Part shown: positions 43,091 through 51,720 of the stretch, one piece after another | How the letters are laid out: every line of letters begins with the position of its first letter | How positions within the stretch are numbered: position 1 is the stretch's first letter | NCBI RefSeq assembly: GCF_030433645.1 | Contig: NZ_JAROCG010000001.1 | Location: forward strand, 1,984,001 to 2,048,000 | DNA length: 64,000 nucleotides | Direction of reading: 5' to 3' | Source of the DNA: Arthrobacter burdickii | Lineage (GTDB): Bacteria > Actinomycetota > Actinomycetes > Actinomycetales > Micrococcaceae | Notes under the pieces: generated by a model | Told to the model about the DNA's origin: nothing | The model's database searches: none | The model's input: the letters and a program-made list of their open reading frames with translations, nothing else | Translations under genes and position numbers: made by a program

Positions 43091-44395
43091 ATGAGACGCA
43101 TCGCCGGGTACCTGCTCGCCCTGCTGACCTGTGCGATGCTTCTGGCGGGCACCGTCGTCGCGGCGCCTGTGGCCCAGGCGGTGACGGCGATCGACGCGAA
43201 ATACGCTCAACTCGGTGGCGCGTCCGGACGCCTCGGTGCCCCGACGTCTGCGGAGACCTGCGGGCTGCGCGGCGGCGGCTGCTATCGGAGCTTCCAGGCC
43301 GGATCGATCCACTGGTCCCCGGCCACCGGTGCCCAGCCGACCTGGGGCGGCATCCGCACAGCCTGGGCCCGGACCGGTTGGGAGAACGGCAAGCTCGGCT
43401 ACCCCACGGGCTCCGAGGTGTGCGGACTGAGGAACGGCGGGTGCTACCAGAGCTTCCAGGGCGGCTCGGTCCACTGGTCCCCGGCCACCGGGGGGCGGCC
43501 GACTTGGGGCGCGATCCGCGGGGCCTGGGCACGCTCAGGGTACGAGAACGGCCAGCTGGGCTACCCGACCACGAACGAGGTCTGCGGGCTGCGCGGCGGC
43601 GGGTGCTACCAGAACTACCAGGGCGGGTCGATCATCTGGTCACCGACGACCGGGGCGCGGATCTCCGTCGGCGCGATCCGGGCGGCCTGGGCCTCCACCC
43701 GCTACGAGAACGGCGCCCTCGGCTACCCCGTGTCCGACGAGTCGTGCACGGCGGGTGCGTGCAGTCAGCGGTACCAGCGCGGGGTCATCTCGTGGTCGCC
43801 GGGAGGCGGAGCGCGGATCGCCCGCGACATCGATGTCGCCGCGTCGGTGTTCGTCGTCGTCAACAAGCGCCGGCAGCTGAATCCGGCACGCTATGTCCCC
43901 GGCCCGCTCGCGGGAGTCGAGGGGCCCCTGCTCCGCAGCGACGCCGCCCAGCAGTTCGCGCGGCTGCTCTCGGACGCGCGCGCCAGTGGTATCGGGATGG
44001 TCCCGGTCAGCGGCTACCGCTCCTACGACACACAGGCTTCCCTGTATGCCTCGTACGTGAACCAGTACGGCCAGGCGACGGCCGACCTCATCTCCGCCCG
44101 CCCGGGATTCAGCGAACACCAGACCGGCCTCGCCATCGACATCGGCAACCCGAACGGGGCCTGCGGGCTGCAGGAGTGCTTCGCGACAACGCCGGCAGGA
44201 GACTGGGCGGCCCGGAACGCCTGGCGCTACGGATTCGTCATCCGCTATCCGCGGGGGTTCACCTCGGTCACCGGATACTCCTACGAACCCTGGCACCTGC
44301 GCTATGTCGGCACGACGATCTCCTCGGAGATGCGCATCCACGGACTACCCACCCTCGAGCACTACATGAGCCTTCCGGCCGCGCCCTCCTACTGA
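43091..44395 (+). CDS. LGFP-repeat D-Ala-D-Ala carboxypeptidase (VanY type)
   Basis: 434 residues from ATG 43091. Signal peptide ending AQAV, then four LGFP units (GRLGAP, KLGYP, QLGYP, ALGYP) each with Cys-x-x-GGC except the last, then a VanY/M15B domain with SGYRSYDTQASLYASY, FSEHQTGLAIDIG (zinc ligands His, Asp) and EPWHLRYVG (catalytic Glu, His). It trims stem peptides in the wall. Third LGFP protein in this window. Confidence 0.92.
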   Translation: MRRIAGYLLALLTCAMLLAGTVVAAPVAQAVTAIDAKYAQLGGASGRLGAPTSAETCGLRGGGCYRSFQAGSIHWSPATGAQPTWGGIRTAWARTGWENGKLGYPTGSEVCGLRNGGCYQSFQGGSVHWSPATGGRPTWGAIRGAWARSGYENGQLGYPTTNEVCGLRGGGCYQNYQGGSIIWSPTTGARISVGAIRAAWASTRYENGALGYPVSDESCTAGACSQRYQRGVISWSPGGGARIARDIDVAASVFVVVNKRRQLNPARYVPGPLAGVEGPLLRSDAAQQFARLLSDARASGIGMVPVSGYRSYDTQASLYASYVNQYGQATADLISARPGFSEHQTGLAIDIGNPNGACGLQECFATTPAGDWAARNAWRYGFVIRYPRGFTSVTGYSYEPWHLRYVGTTISSEMRIHGLPTLEHYMSLPAAPSY

Positions 44396-44440
44396 CCGCA
44401 GTCCGGGTCATGCCGCGGGAGCGGCCACTACACTTGGGCA

Positions 44441-44668
44441 ATGAGCTGGACCGACCGGCCGCCCCCGTGGCTCCCGCCGCTGCCTCCGCCCCACCGGGGC
44501 CGGGCCCTGATCGTGCTCGGCTGGATCCTGGTCGGCGGGACGTTCGTCTACATCTTCGTGATGAGCTACCTGGGCGGGACGCACACCCTCTTCACCCTCG
44601 TGCCCCTCCTCCTTGGACTCCTGTGCCTGATCGTCGGCCTGCTGCGGCGTGACACCCGGGAGCGCTGA
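44441..44668 (+). CDS. Small membrane protein
   Basis: 75 residues, proline-rich N-terminus then two membrane segments (LIVLGWILVGGTFVYIFVMS and LVPLLLGLLCLIVGLL). No family recognised. Convergent with the YbdK-type gene downstream. Confidence 0.6.
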   Translation: MSWTDRPPPWLPPLPPPHRGRALIVLGWILVGGTFVYIFVMSYLGGTHTLFTLVPLLLGLLCLIVGLLRRDTRER

Positions 44669-44692
44669 CGGCCCCGTGCCTGCCCGGCGGGC

Positions 44693-45793
44693 CTACGGTT
44701 CGAAGGTGAGGGTCCGCCCGTACAGGAACAGCAGGGCCTCCAGGCCGCCCTCGCGCATCGCCTGGCGCTGGCGGGTGGCGCCGGTGCCGCGTTCGTCCAC
44801 CGTCGCGAGGCCCGCCTTCACCCAGGCGGTGTCGCCCTCGGCGTCGAGAGCCGGGCCTATGTGCTCGAGGAAGGCTGCGAGATGTTCTCCGGCGGGAACC
44901 CGTTCCGCCGTCGCACAGTCCACGAGATGGTGTTCGAGCCCGTCGCGCGCGGCCTGCCACAGAGCGGCATCGAGCAGTTCGGGGTCGGGGACGACGGGCG
45001 GCGTGTCCGCCTCGGCCTCGCCGAGGGCCGTGACCACCAGCGCCCGGGTCAGGGCGCCCAGCAGCACCGAGTCCTGCGCCTCGAGCTGCACGTCGCAGGC
45101 CCGGAGCTCGAGCGTGGGGTAGTGGTCCGAGAGGCGCGCCACCCAGGTCAGGACCCCGCGGTCGAGGATGGCCCCGGTGGTGCCGAGCCGCGTGATGCGC
45201 CGCTCGTAGTCGGCTGCATCGGCGAAGTAGGGAGCTATGCCCTGGACGGCCCAGCGGCGGTAGTGGACCACCCGCCAGCTGTCGAAGCCGCTGTCCCGGC
45301 CGAGCCAGTAGGGCGAATTGACGCTGAGCGCGGTCAGCAGCGGTATCCAGGGGCGGATGCGGTTGAGGGCCTGGATACCGCGCTCCTGGTCGGGGACGCC
45401 GACGTGCACGTGCAGGCCGTTGACGAACTGGTCGCCCACGATACCCGGCGCGCTGGCCCGAAGATCCTCGTAACGCTGCTTGTCGGTCAGTTCCGGGTAC
45501 GCCTGCCGGATCCAGGGCGCCGTCCCGGTCGCGGCGCCGATGGTTCCGACGCCCGCTGCAGCGTCCGCGAACTTCCGGCGGAAATTGAGCAGGGACTCCT
45601 CCGCCTCGGTCAGGGTCTCGCAGACGGGAGTCGCCGTCTCGATCTGGCAGGACAGCAGCTCGCGCTGGATCTCGTCGCGGCTGATCTCCGGCGTGGACTC
45701 GAGCAGCCCCTGAACCTCGGTGGCGCGGTGTGCGGGCAGTCCTGACACGGGGTCGAGGAGCAGGTACTCCTCCTCAAGTCCGAGGGTGGTCAT
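44693..45793 (-). CDS. YbdK-type carboxylate-amine ligase
   Basis: 366 residues, glutamate-cysteine ligase GCS2 superfamily. N-terminal GLEEEYLLLDP and the QFVNGLHVHVGVPD segment carry the metal- and ATP-binding acidic and histidine residues. YbdK proteins have weak gamma-glutamylcysteine ligase activity; a role in a thiol or other amide is not certain. No operon partner. Confidence 0.88.
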   Translation of the reverse strand: MTTLGLEEEYLLLDPVSGLPAHRATEVQGLLESTPEISRDEIQRELLSCQIETATPVCETLTEAEESLLNFRRKFADAAAGVGTIGAATGTAPWIRQAYPELTDKQRYEDLRASAPGIVGDQFVNGLHVHVGVPDQERGIQALNRIRPWIPLLTALSVNSPYWLGRDSGFDSWRVVHYRRWAVQGIAPYFADAADYERRITRLGTTGAILDRGVLTWVARLSDHYPTLELRACDVQLEAQDSVLLGALTRALVVTALGEAEADTPPVVPDPELLDAALWQAARDGLEHHLVDCATAERVPAGEHLAAFLEHIGPALDAEGDTAWVKAGLATVDERGTGATRQRQAMREGGLEALLFLYGRTLTFEP

Positions 45794-45966
45794 CGGGAAC
45801 TCCCTTCCGGGATATCAGGGGCATCGGGCACGGCATTCCGACCAGTCTAGGAGGGGCACCCCGGCGAGGGCGATCTGCCGCAGGTCCCGGGTCCCGCCGG
45901 TGCAGTGGGTCCCGCGGGTCCGGTCCGTTCAGCAGGTGCAGTGGTCACGGCCGGTACGTGGGCGCG

Positions 45967-46698
45967 TCAGCGGTGGGCACCGATCGTGCACCCCTCGTGG
46001 GGTGCGGTGCTCTCGATCCACAGGGACCGGGCGAGGGCCGCGTCCACCGCGAGGTGCGGTGCGGAGGCGTCGGCGCCGAGGCGCAGGTCCAGGAGGGACC
46101 CGGCGGCGCGCTGGGCCACCAGCAGGTCGTCGTCGAGCGCTATGCCGTTCCGGTCGAGGAAACGCAGCACGTCCGGGTCGTCGTCGCTCACCCGCACGAG
46201 CCGGCCCGCATGGCCGTCGTCCAGGCCGTCGAGCCGATGCGCGGACGGGTACCGGACCGAGCCGTCGGCACCCGGGATCGGGTCCCCGTGCGGGTCGCGG
46301 CGGGGGTGGCCGAGCTTCGCGTCCAGGCGCTCGATGAAGGCGTCGGAGACGGTGTGCTCGAGCAGTTCTGCCTCGTCGTGCACCTCGTCCCAGCCGTAGC
46401 CCAGCTCGGTCACGAGGAACGTCTCGATGAGCCGGTGCCTGCGGACCATGGCGAGGGCGAGGGCCTGCCCGGACGGGGTGAGGCTGATGGGCCCGTACTT
46501 GCGGTGATGCGCCAGCCCGAGGTCCACGAGCTTGGCGACCATCCCCGTGACGGACGAGTTGGCGACCGAGAGCCGCGCCGCCAGGTGCGTCGCGGTGACG
46601 GCATCGCCCTGCCACTCGGTGAAGGCGTAGATCGCCTTGACGTAGTCCTGGACGCTCGTGGATTCGATGCTGAGCACGGCACCCCTGCGGGCCGCCAT
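45967..46698 (-). CDS. mntR: DtxR-family metal-dependent repressor
   Basis: 243 residues, three-domain DtxR/IdeR layout: winged helix (SVQDYVKAIYAFTEWQGDAVTATHLAARLSVANSSVTGM), dimerisation domain with LEHTVSDAFIERLDAKLGHP, and an SH3-like C-terminal domain. Last gene of the metal ABC operon; its ATG overlaps the permease stop (TGATG). It probably binds the two palindromes upstream of the solute-binding gene and represses the operon when metal is plentiful (inference). An internal GTG at 46677 could be the start. Confidence 0.85.
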   Translation of the reverse strand: MAARRGAVLSIESTSVQDYVKAIYAFTEWQGDAVTATHLAARLSVANSSVTGMVAKLVDLGLAHHRKYGPISLTPSGQALALAMVRRHRLIETFLVTELGYGWDEVHDEAELLEHTVSDAFIERLDAKLGHPRRDPHGDPIPGADGSVRYPSAHRLDGLDDGHAGRLVRVSDDDPDVLRFLDRNGIALDDDLLVAQRAAGSLLDLRLGADASAPHLAVDAALARSLWIESTAPHEGCTIGAHR

Positions 46699-47786
46699 CA
46701 GGCGTCACCGGGCAGTGCCGCTTCGGACGCCCGGGACGCGGGCGGGGGAGCTGCCGGGGCGCCGGCGCCGGCGATAGAGATACCGGCAATAGGGATACCG
46801 GCGGCAGGGGTACCGGCGGCAGGCGTGCCGGTGAGCGGCATATCGGCGGCGGGTCGGGTGGGCGGGACATCGGCCGCGGCTCGGGCGGCGGTACGCCCGG
46901 TCCCGGACTGGGACCCCGACCCGGACCCGGTCCGCGAGGCTTCGCGCCGCCGTCGGGCCTGCCACAGCACCCCGTCGGGCCGGGCGAAGAGGTAGACGGC
47001 AGTGAAGACGAGCGCCTGGCACAGCACCACGGCGGCGCCCGTGGAGATGTCGAGGTAGTAGCTCGCGTAGATCCCGGCGACCGACGCGGCCACGGTGAGC
47101 ACGACGGCGATCACCAGCATCCGGTCGAAACTGCGGGACAGGAGGAACGCGGTGGCCCCCGGCGTGATGAGCATGGCCACGACGAGGATGATCCCGACGG
47201 CCTGGAGCCCGACCACGACGGTGAGGGCGAGCAGTCCGAGCAACAGGGCCGACAGCATCCTGGTGTTGAGTCCGATCACGTGGGCGTGCGTGCGGTCGAA
47301 GGCCAGCAGGGTCAGGTCGCGCCGCTTGAACAGCAGGACGGCGAGGGTTCCCGTGCCGAGGATGAGCACCTGCCAGACCTCGCCCGTGGAGACACCGAGG
47401 ACGTTGCCGAACAGGATGTGCATCAGGTCGATCTGCGAGGGCGTGGCCGAGACGATGGCCAGTCCGGTGGCGAACAGGGCGGTGAACACCACACCGATCA
47501 CCGTGTCCGCCTTCAGCTTGGTGGTGGACCGGACGATCCCGATGAGCGCGACAGCACCGGCACCGAAGACGAAGGCGCCGATGGAGAACGGGATGCCGAG
47601 GATGTACGCGAGGGCCACTCCGGGCAGGACGGCGTGCGACACGGCATCGCCCATGAGCGACCAGCCCATGAGGATGAGCCAGCAGGAGAGTACGGCCGCC
47701 ACCACGGCTGCGGCGACGGTGACGGCGAGGGCCCGGGTGAGGAATCCGTACTGCAGCGGTTCGAGCAGGAAGGTGAGGACATCCAT
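46698..47786 (-). CDS. Metal ABC transporter permease
   Basis: 362 residues, ABC-3 family permease (MntB/ZnuB type) with about eight membrane segments: YGFLTRALAVTVAAAVVAAVLSCWLILMG, GDAVSHAVLPGVALAYILG and LQAVGIILVVAMLITPGATAFLLS. The final 75 residues form an unusual tail of Pro/Ala/Gly/Ile repeats (TPAAGTPAAGIPIAGISIAGAG), probably disordered. One base separates it from the ATPase gene. Confidence 0.9.
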   Translation of the reverse strand: MDVLTFLLEPLQYGFLTRALAVTVAAAVVAAVLSCWLILMGWSLMGDAVSHAVLPGVALAYILGIPFSIGAFVFGAGAVALIGIVRSTTKLKADTVIGVVFTALFATGLAIVSATPSQIDLMHILFGNVLGVSTGEVWQVLILGTGTLAVLLFKRRDLTLLAFDRTHAHVIGLNTRMLSALLLGLLALTVVVGLQAVGIILVVAMLITPGATAFLLSRSFDRMLVIAVVLTVAASVAGIYASYYLDISTGAAVVLCQALVFTAVYLFARPDGVLWQARRRREASRTGSGSGSQSGTGRTAARAAADVPPTRPAADMPLTGTPAAGTPAAGIPIAGISIAGAGAPAAPPPASRASEAALPGDA

Positions 47787-47787
47787 G

Positions 47788-48651
47788 TCAGGACTTTCCG
47801 TTCGGGGCGGCGGGAGGCGCGGTGGAAGGCGCGGGGGGAGTTACGGCGGGAGCTGCAGTGGGAGCTGCGGCCGGACCCGCGGGGGCGACGGAGGGTGTGG
47901 AGCGTGCGGGCGGCACCGGGCCGAAGGCGAGTGCGAGGTTGCCGTGCGTCAGCACCTGGAACGGATCGCCCTGGGCCAGAACGCGCCGGTGCAGGAGGAC
48001 GGCCTCGTCGCACAGCTCGGGCACACCGGCGAGGTCGTGGGTGGACACCAGCACCGAGCGTCCCTCGTCCCGCAGCGCCTTCAGGAGGGCCGTCATCGTG
48101 CGCTCGCTCGCCCGGTCCACTCCTGCGAAGGGCTCGTCGAGGAGGAGCAGCCGCGCGTCCTGCGCGATGCTGCGCGCGATGAAGACCCGCTTGCGCTGTC
48201 CACCGGACAGCTGGCCGATCTGGCGTTTCCGCAGTTCGGTCAGGCCCACCCGTTCGAGGGCGTCGTCGACGGCCACCCGGTCCGCCGCCCGCAGGCGGCG
48301 GGCGGCACCCAGGCGTCCGTAGAGCCCCATGGCGACGACGTCGGACACGGACACCGGGAACGTCCAGTCGACCTCCTCCGCCTGCGGCATGTAGGCCACG
48401 AGGCCCTGCTTCCGGGCGCTCGCGGTGGACATGCCGAAGAGTTCGACGCTGCCGTCCCGGGGGACCAGGAGACCCATGAGCGCCTTGAAGAGCGTCGACT
48501 TGCCGGAGCCGTTGACGCCGATGAGGCCGCAGATCCTTCCGGCGTCGAGGCTCATCGTGACGTCGTCGAGCGCGTGGACGTCGTTGTAGCTCACGCTGAG
48601 GTTCCGGACGCCGAGCACGGGCACGGTTGCGGGGAGGTCGAGGGCTGTCAT
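47788..48651 (-). CDS. Metal ABC transporter ATPase
   Basis: 287 residues. Walker A GVNGSGKSTLF, signature LSGGQRKR and Walker B LLLLDEPFAGVD. The last 45 residues are Pro/Ala-rich and similar to the permease tail. Overlaps the solute-binding gene by 4 bp (ATGA). Confidence 0.92.
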   Translation of the reverse strand: MTALDLPATVPVLGVRNLSVSYNDVHALDDVTMSLDAGRICGLIGVNGSGKSTLFKALMGLLVPRDGSVELFGMSTASARKQGLVAYMPQAEEVDWTFPVSVSDVVAMGLYGRLGAARRLRAADRVAVDDALERVGLTELRKRQIGQLSGGQRKRVFIARSIAQDARLLLLDEPFAGVDRASERTMTALLKALRDEGRSVLVSTHDLAGVPELCDEAVLLHRRVLAQGDPFQVLTHGNLALAFGPVPPARSTPSVAPAGPAAAPTAAPAVTPPAPSTAPPAAPNGKS

Positions 48652-49568
48652 CGGGCGAGTCCTTCCGCGATGGTCCGGAGGTCGTAGCGGATGAGTTCCA
48701 GGAAGGTCGGCACGGGGCCGTCGGCTTCCGAGAGCGAGTCGACGTAGAGCGTGCCGCCGAGCTCCGCGCCCGTGGCGAGGGCCACCTGTTCCTGCGCCGA
48801 GGGGTTGACCGTGGATTCGCAGAAGACGGTCGGCACCCGGTGATCCTCCACGAAGCCGATGACGTCCCGGACCTGGCGCGGGGTGCCCTCCGTGTCGGAG
48901 TTGACCGGCCAGATGAACGCCTCCTGCAGGCCCGCGTCCCGCGCCAGGTACGAGAAGGCTCCTTCGCAGGTCACGAGCGCGGCTGTGTCGGCCGCGTCGA
49001 GTTCCTCCCGGAAGCCCGTCAGCAGATCCTCGAGGTCGTCCTTCAGGCGCAGGCCGTTGGCCTCGAAGTCGGCGGCATGGTCAGGAGCGAGACCGGAGAG
49101 CGCCTCGACGGTGTTGTCCACGTAGATCTGGGCTGCCCGTGGGGACATCCAGGCGTGCGGGTTGGCGAGTCCCGCGTAGTCGCCGGAGCGGATGTCCACG
49201 GGCTCGACGCCGTCGGACAGGACGGCGTGGGGGGCATCGACCGACTGCAGGAAGCGCTCGAACCAGCGCTCGAGGCCCAGCCCGTTGTCGAGGATGAGGT
49301 CCGCATCCTGCGCCCTCACGAGATCGGACGGCGTCGGCTCGTATCCGTGGATCTCGGCGCCCACCTTGGTGATCGATTCAACGCGGACGTGGCCTCCGCC
49401 GACGGTGTCGGCGAGATCGGCGAGGACCGAGAAGGTCGTGAGGACCAGGGGCCGGTCGTCCGTCGGGGCGCCCGGCGCCGCGGTGGCCGCGCATCCGGCG
49501 AGGAACGCCACGGCGAGACACCACGCGGCCGTCCTGCCCGCCCGCCCACGGAGCTCGATTTGAGGCAT
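48648..49568 (-). CDS. Metal ABC transporter solute-binding lipoprotein
   Basis: 306 residues of the cluster A-I (ZnuA/MntA) family. Lipobox FLAGCAA near residue 25. The ligand-forming motifs follow the Mn/Zn pattern: GYEPTPSD, NPHAWMSPRAA (His ligand), CEGAFSYL instead of the usual H..F, and an EST segment near the end. First gene of the operon; the ATG at 49568 lies inside an operator palindrome with no good ribosome-binding site, suggesting a leaderless or very short-leadered transcript. Confidence 0.88.
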   Translation of the reverse strand: MPQIELRGRAGRTAAWCLAVAFLAGCAATAAPGAPTDDRPLVLTTFSVLADLADTVGGGHVRVESITKVGAEIHGYEPTPSDLVRAQDADLILDNGLGLERWFERFLQSVDAPHAVLSDGVEPVDIRSGDYAGLANPHAWMSPRAAQIYVDNTVEALSGLAPDHAADFEANGLRLKDDLEDLLTGFREELDAADTAALVTCEGAFSYLARDAGLQEAFIWPVNSDTEGTPRQVRDVIGFVEDHRVPTVFCESTVNPSAQEQVALATGAELGGTLYVDSLSEADGPVPTFLELIRYDLRTIAEGLAR

Positions 49569-49598
49569 ACCTAAAAATAGCGTTTAGGCATGCCGAAA
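49560..49598. promoter_or_regulatory. Two DtxR/MntR-type operators around a -10 element
   Basis: On the minus strand, TTTTCGGCATGCCTAAAC and TTTTAGGTATGCCTCAAA are two imperfect palindromes about 22 bp apart. A TATTTT-like -10 element lies between, and the second site contains the start codon (ATGCCTCAA). The layout fits repression of the metal-import operon by the DtxR-family protein encoded as its last gene. Confidence 0.7.
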
Positions 49599-49599
49599 A

Positions 49600-50364
49600 C
49601 TAGATGCGGAGCAGGGAGGTGCGCCAGGCATGCGTGTAGTACGGGATGCGGAGGAGGGCATCGGGTTCGAAGGCGAGGTAGTCGGTGAGGTACCACCGCA
49701 GGTTCGACTCCACACGCTGCTGCAGGGCCGGCGAGGCCCGCTGGTAGTAGCTGCGGGACCGCGCGAGGTCGACGACGTCGGGCACCCGCAGTTCCTGGGT
49801 CCAGTGCACGAGCAGGTCCTCGGGAGGGGCGAAGGCCGGTCCGAAGTCCGGCCGGTACGCGGGGGAGAAGACATCCCCGGCGTGCATGATGCGGGACAGC
49901 CGGTGCACCCAGGGGAGCGAGACGTCGAGCTGGTTCCAGACGAGGGCGATCCGGCCTCCGGGCACCAGGACGCGCGCGGCCTCCCGCACCGTCGCCGCGT
50001 GGTCGCACCAGTGCCAGGCCTGCGCGAGCGTGAGCAGGTCCACCGAGCCGCCGGGCAGGTGCGAGTGTTCCGCGGTGCCCTGGACGACGGGGACCTCCGG
50101 CAGCCGGGTCGAGAGGACGGCGAGCATGTCCTCCGACGGGTCCACCGCCGTCACCCCGAGTCCGCGCTCCACCAGCAGGCCGGTGAAGAGTCCCGTGCCG
50201 GCGCCGATGTCCGCGGCGTGGCGGGCACCCTCGGGGACGATCCAGTCGCCGACCTGTGCCGGATACCCGGGACGCACGCGGTCGTACCGTCCTGCCCCCG
50301 AGAGGTAGGCGCGGCCCATCTCTCGGCGCCGCTCCTCGTCGAGCCTCGGCCCGCCTCTCACCAC
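49600..50364 (-). CDS. Class I SAM-dependent methyltransferase
   Basis: 254 residues. Motif I ADIGAGTGLFTG (residues about 49-60), then the VDPSEDM loop, a VDLLTLAQAWHWC segment and GGRIALVWNQ. The layout matches small-molecule methyltransferases of type 11; the substrate is unknown. Upstream is the hisN-like gene on the same strand, 27 bp away; downstream is the metal operon operator. Confidence 0.85.
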   Translation of the reverse strand: MVRGGPRLDEERRREMGRAYLSGAGRYDRVRPGYPAQVGDWIVPEGARHAADIGAGTGLFTGLLVERGLGVTAVDPSEDMLAVLSTRLPEVPVVQGTAEHSHLPGGSVDLLTLAQAWHWCDHAATVREAARVLVPGGRIALVWNQLDVSLPWVHRLSRIMHAGDVFSPAYRPDFGPAFAPPEDLLVHWTQELRVPDVVDLARSRSYYQRASPALQQRVESNLRWYLTDYLAFEPDALLRIPYYTHAWRTSLLRI

Positions 50365-50391
50365 GAGGGGCTCCAGGAGCCGGCGGTGCTG

Positions 50392-51201
50392 CTAGAGCAG
50401 GTCATCCACATCGGGGTTGAGGGTGCGCAGGACCTCGCTGTGCAGGGTTCCGTTGGTCGCCAGGGCGTTGCCGCCGAAGGGGCCGTCCTCGCCGTCGAGG
50501 GAGGTGAAGCGGCCCCCTGCCTCGGTCACGATCGGCACCAGGGCCGCCATGTCGTACAGGTTCAGCTCCGGTTCGCACGCGATGTCCACCGCGCCCTCCG
50601 CCACCAGGCAGTAGGACCAGAAGTCGCCGTAGGCGCGGGTGCGCCAGACGCGGTCGGTCAGGTTCACGAACTCGGCCAGGGATCCGCGCTGGCGCCAGCC
50701 GGACAGGCTCGAGTAGGACAGGGACGCATCCCCGAGCCGCGAGACGTTCGACACCCGCAGGCGTTGCGCCGCCGCGAGGGACTTGCCGGTATAGGCGCCG
50801 GTGCCGTCCGCCGCCCACCACCGCTTGCCCAGCGCCGGTGCGCTCACGACGCCGACCACGGGCTTCCCGTCGTCGATCAGGGAGATCAGGGTGGCCCAGA
50901 CCGGCACGCCCCGGACGAAGTTCTTGGTGCCGTCGATGGGATCGATGACCCAGCGGCGCGACCCGGAGCCCGAACTGCCGAACTCCTCGCCGAGCACCGC
51001 GTCGCGCGGCCGGGCCCGGGAGAGCTGTCCGCGGATCGCTTCCTCGGCGCTCTTGTCGGCGTCGGTCACGGGAGTGAGGTCCGGCTTGGTCTCGACCCGG
51101 AGGTCGAGCGCCTTGAAGCGCGCCATCGTCTGGTCGTCCACCGAGTCGGCCATGATGTGGGCGAGGCGGAGGTCGTCGTTGTAGCCCTGCGTGAAACTCA
51201 T
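50392..51201 (-). CDS. hisN: Inositol monophosphatase-family phosphatase (HisN-like)
   Basis: 269 residues. Signatures [25 protein letters not shown] and [17 protein letters not shown] supply the metal-binding acids of the IMPase fold. Residues around RGVPV and the final [11 protein letters not shown] resemble actinobacterial histidinol-phosphatases more than inositol phosphatases, a judgement by pattern only. Start ATG 51201. Confidence 0.82.
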   Translation of the reverse strand: MSFTQGYNDDLRLAHIMADSVDDQTMARFKALDLRVETKPDLTPVTDADKSAEEAIRGQLSRARPRDAVLGEEFGSSGSGSRRWVIDPIDGTKNFVRGVPVWATLISLIDDGKPVVGVVSAPALGKRWWAADGTGAYTGKSLAAAQRLRVSNVSRLGDASLSYSSLSGWRQRGSLAEFVNLTDRVWRTRAYGDFWSYCLVAEGAVDIACEPELNLYDMAALVPIVTEAGGRFTSLDGEDGPFGGNALATNGTLHSEVLRTLNPDVDDLL

Positions 51202-51274
51202 ACCGTTCAACCTATCGTCTCTGCAGGCACATCCCGCCCGGCGGCGCGGGGTGCGCGGGTGGACCCGGACAGCA

Positions 51275-51311
51275 GAAAGCCACCGCGGGCTTGCGCCGCG
51301 TGGTGGCTTTC
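51275..51311. terminator. Terminator after cspA
   Basis: GAAAGCCACC pairs with GGTGGCTTTC with further GCG/CGC pairing around the loop, downstream of the cold-shock gene on the minus strand. Confidence 0.8.
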
Positions 51312-51343
51312 GGATCCGGGCTACAGGAGCAGCCGGGGGAGAA

Positions 51344-51547
51344 TCAGAGAACGGTGATGTTCTCGGCCTGGGGTCCCTTGGGGCCCTGGGTGGTCTCGAA
51401 GTTGACCTTCTGGTTCTCTTCGAGGGAACGGTAGCCGTTCGAGTTGATCGCGGAGAAGTGGGCGAACACGTCAGCGCCGCCGTCCTCGGGAGCGATGAAG
51501 CCGAAGCCCTTTTCGGCGTTGAACCATTTCACTGTGCCAGTAGCCAT
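51344..51547 (-). CDS. cspA: Cold-shock protein
   Basis: 67 residues, single OB-fold. RNP1 GFGFIAPE and RNP2 DVFAHFSAI motifs, with [11 protein letters not shown] at the start. RNA chaperone binding single-stranded nucleic acid. A leader of about 170 bp separates it from rsgA. Confidence 0.97.
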   Translation of the reverse strand: MATGTVKWFNAEKGFGFIAPEDGGADVFAHFSAINSNGYRSLEENQKVNFETTQGPKGPQAENITVL

Positions 51548-51720
51548 GTCGTATTTCCTTACCTGGGAGAGCGTCCCGACGTTCGGGGCTCATCGTGGTG
51601 TTCGTTACTCGCTTATCGTCAAAAGCTGTCGAACTCCAGGTGGAGGGTCAAGGCTTGAAATTTAATGCGCAAACAACAACAGCTTTCAGCCTAACAGTCT
51701 TTCCGGTCGCCTCCGACCAC

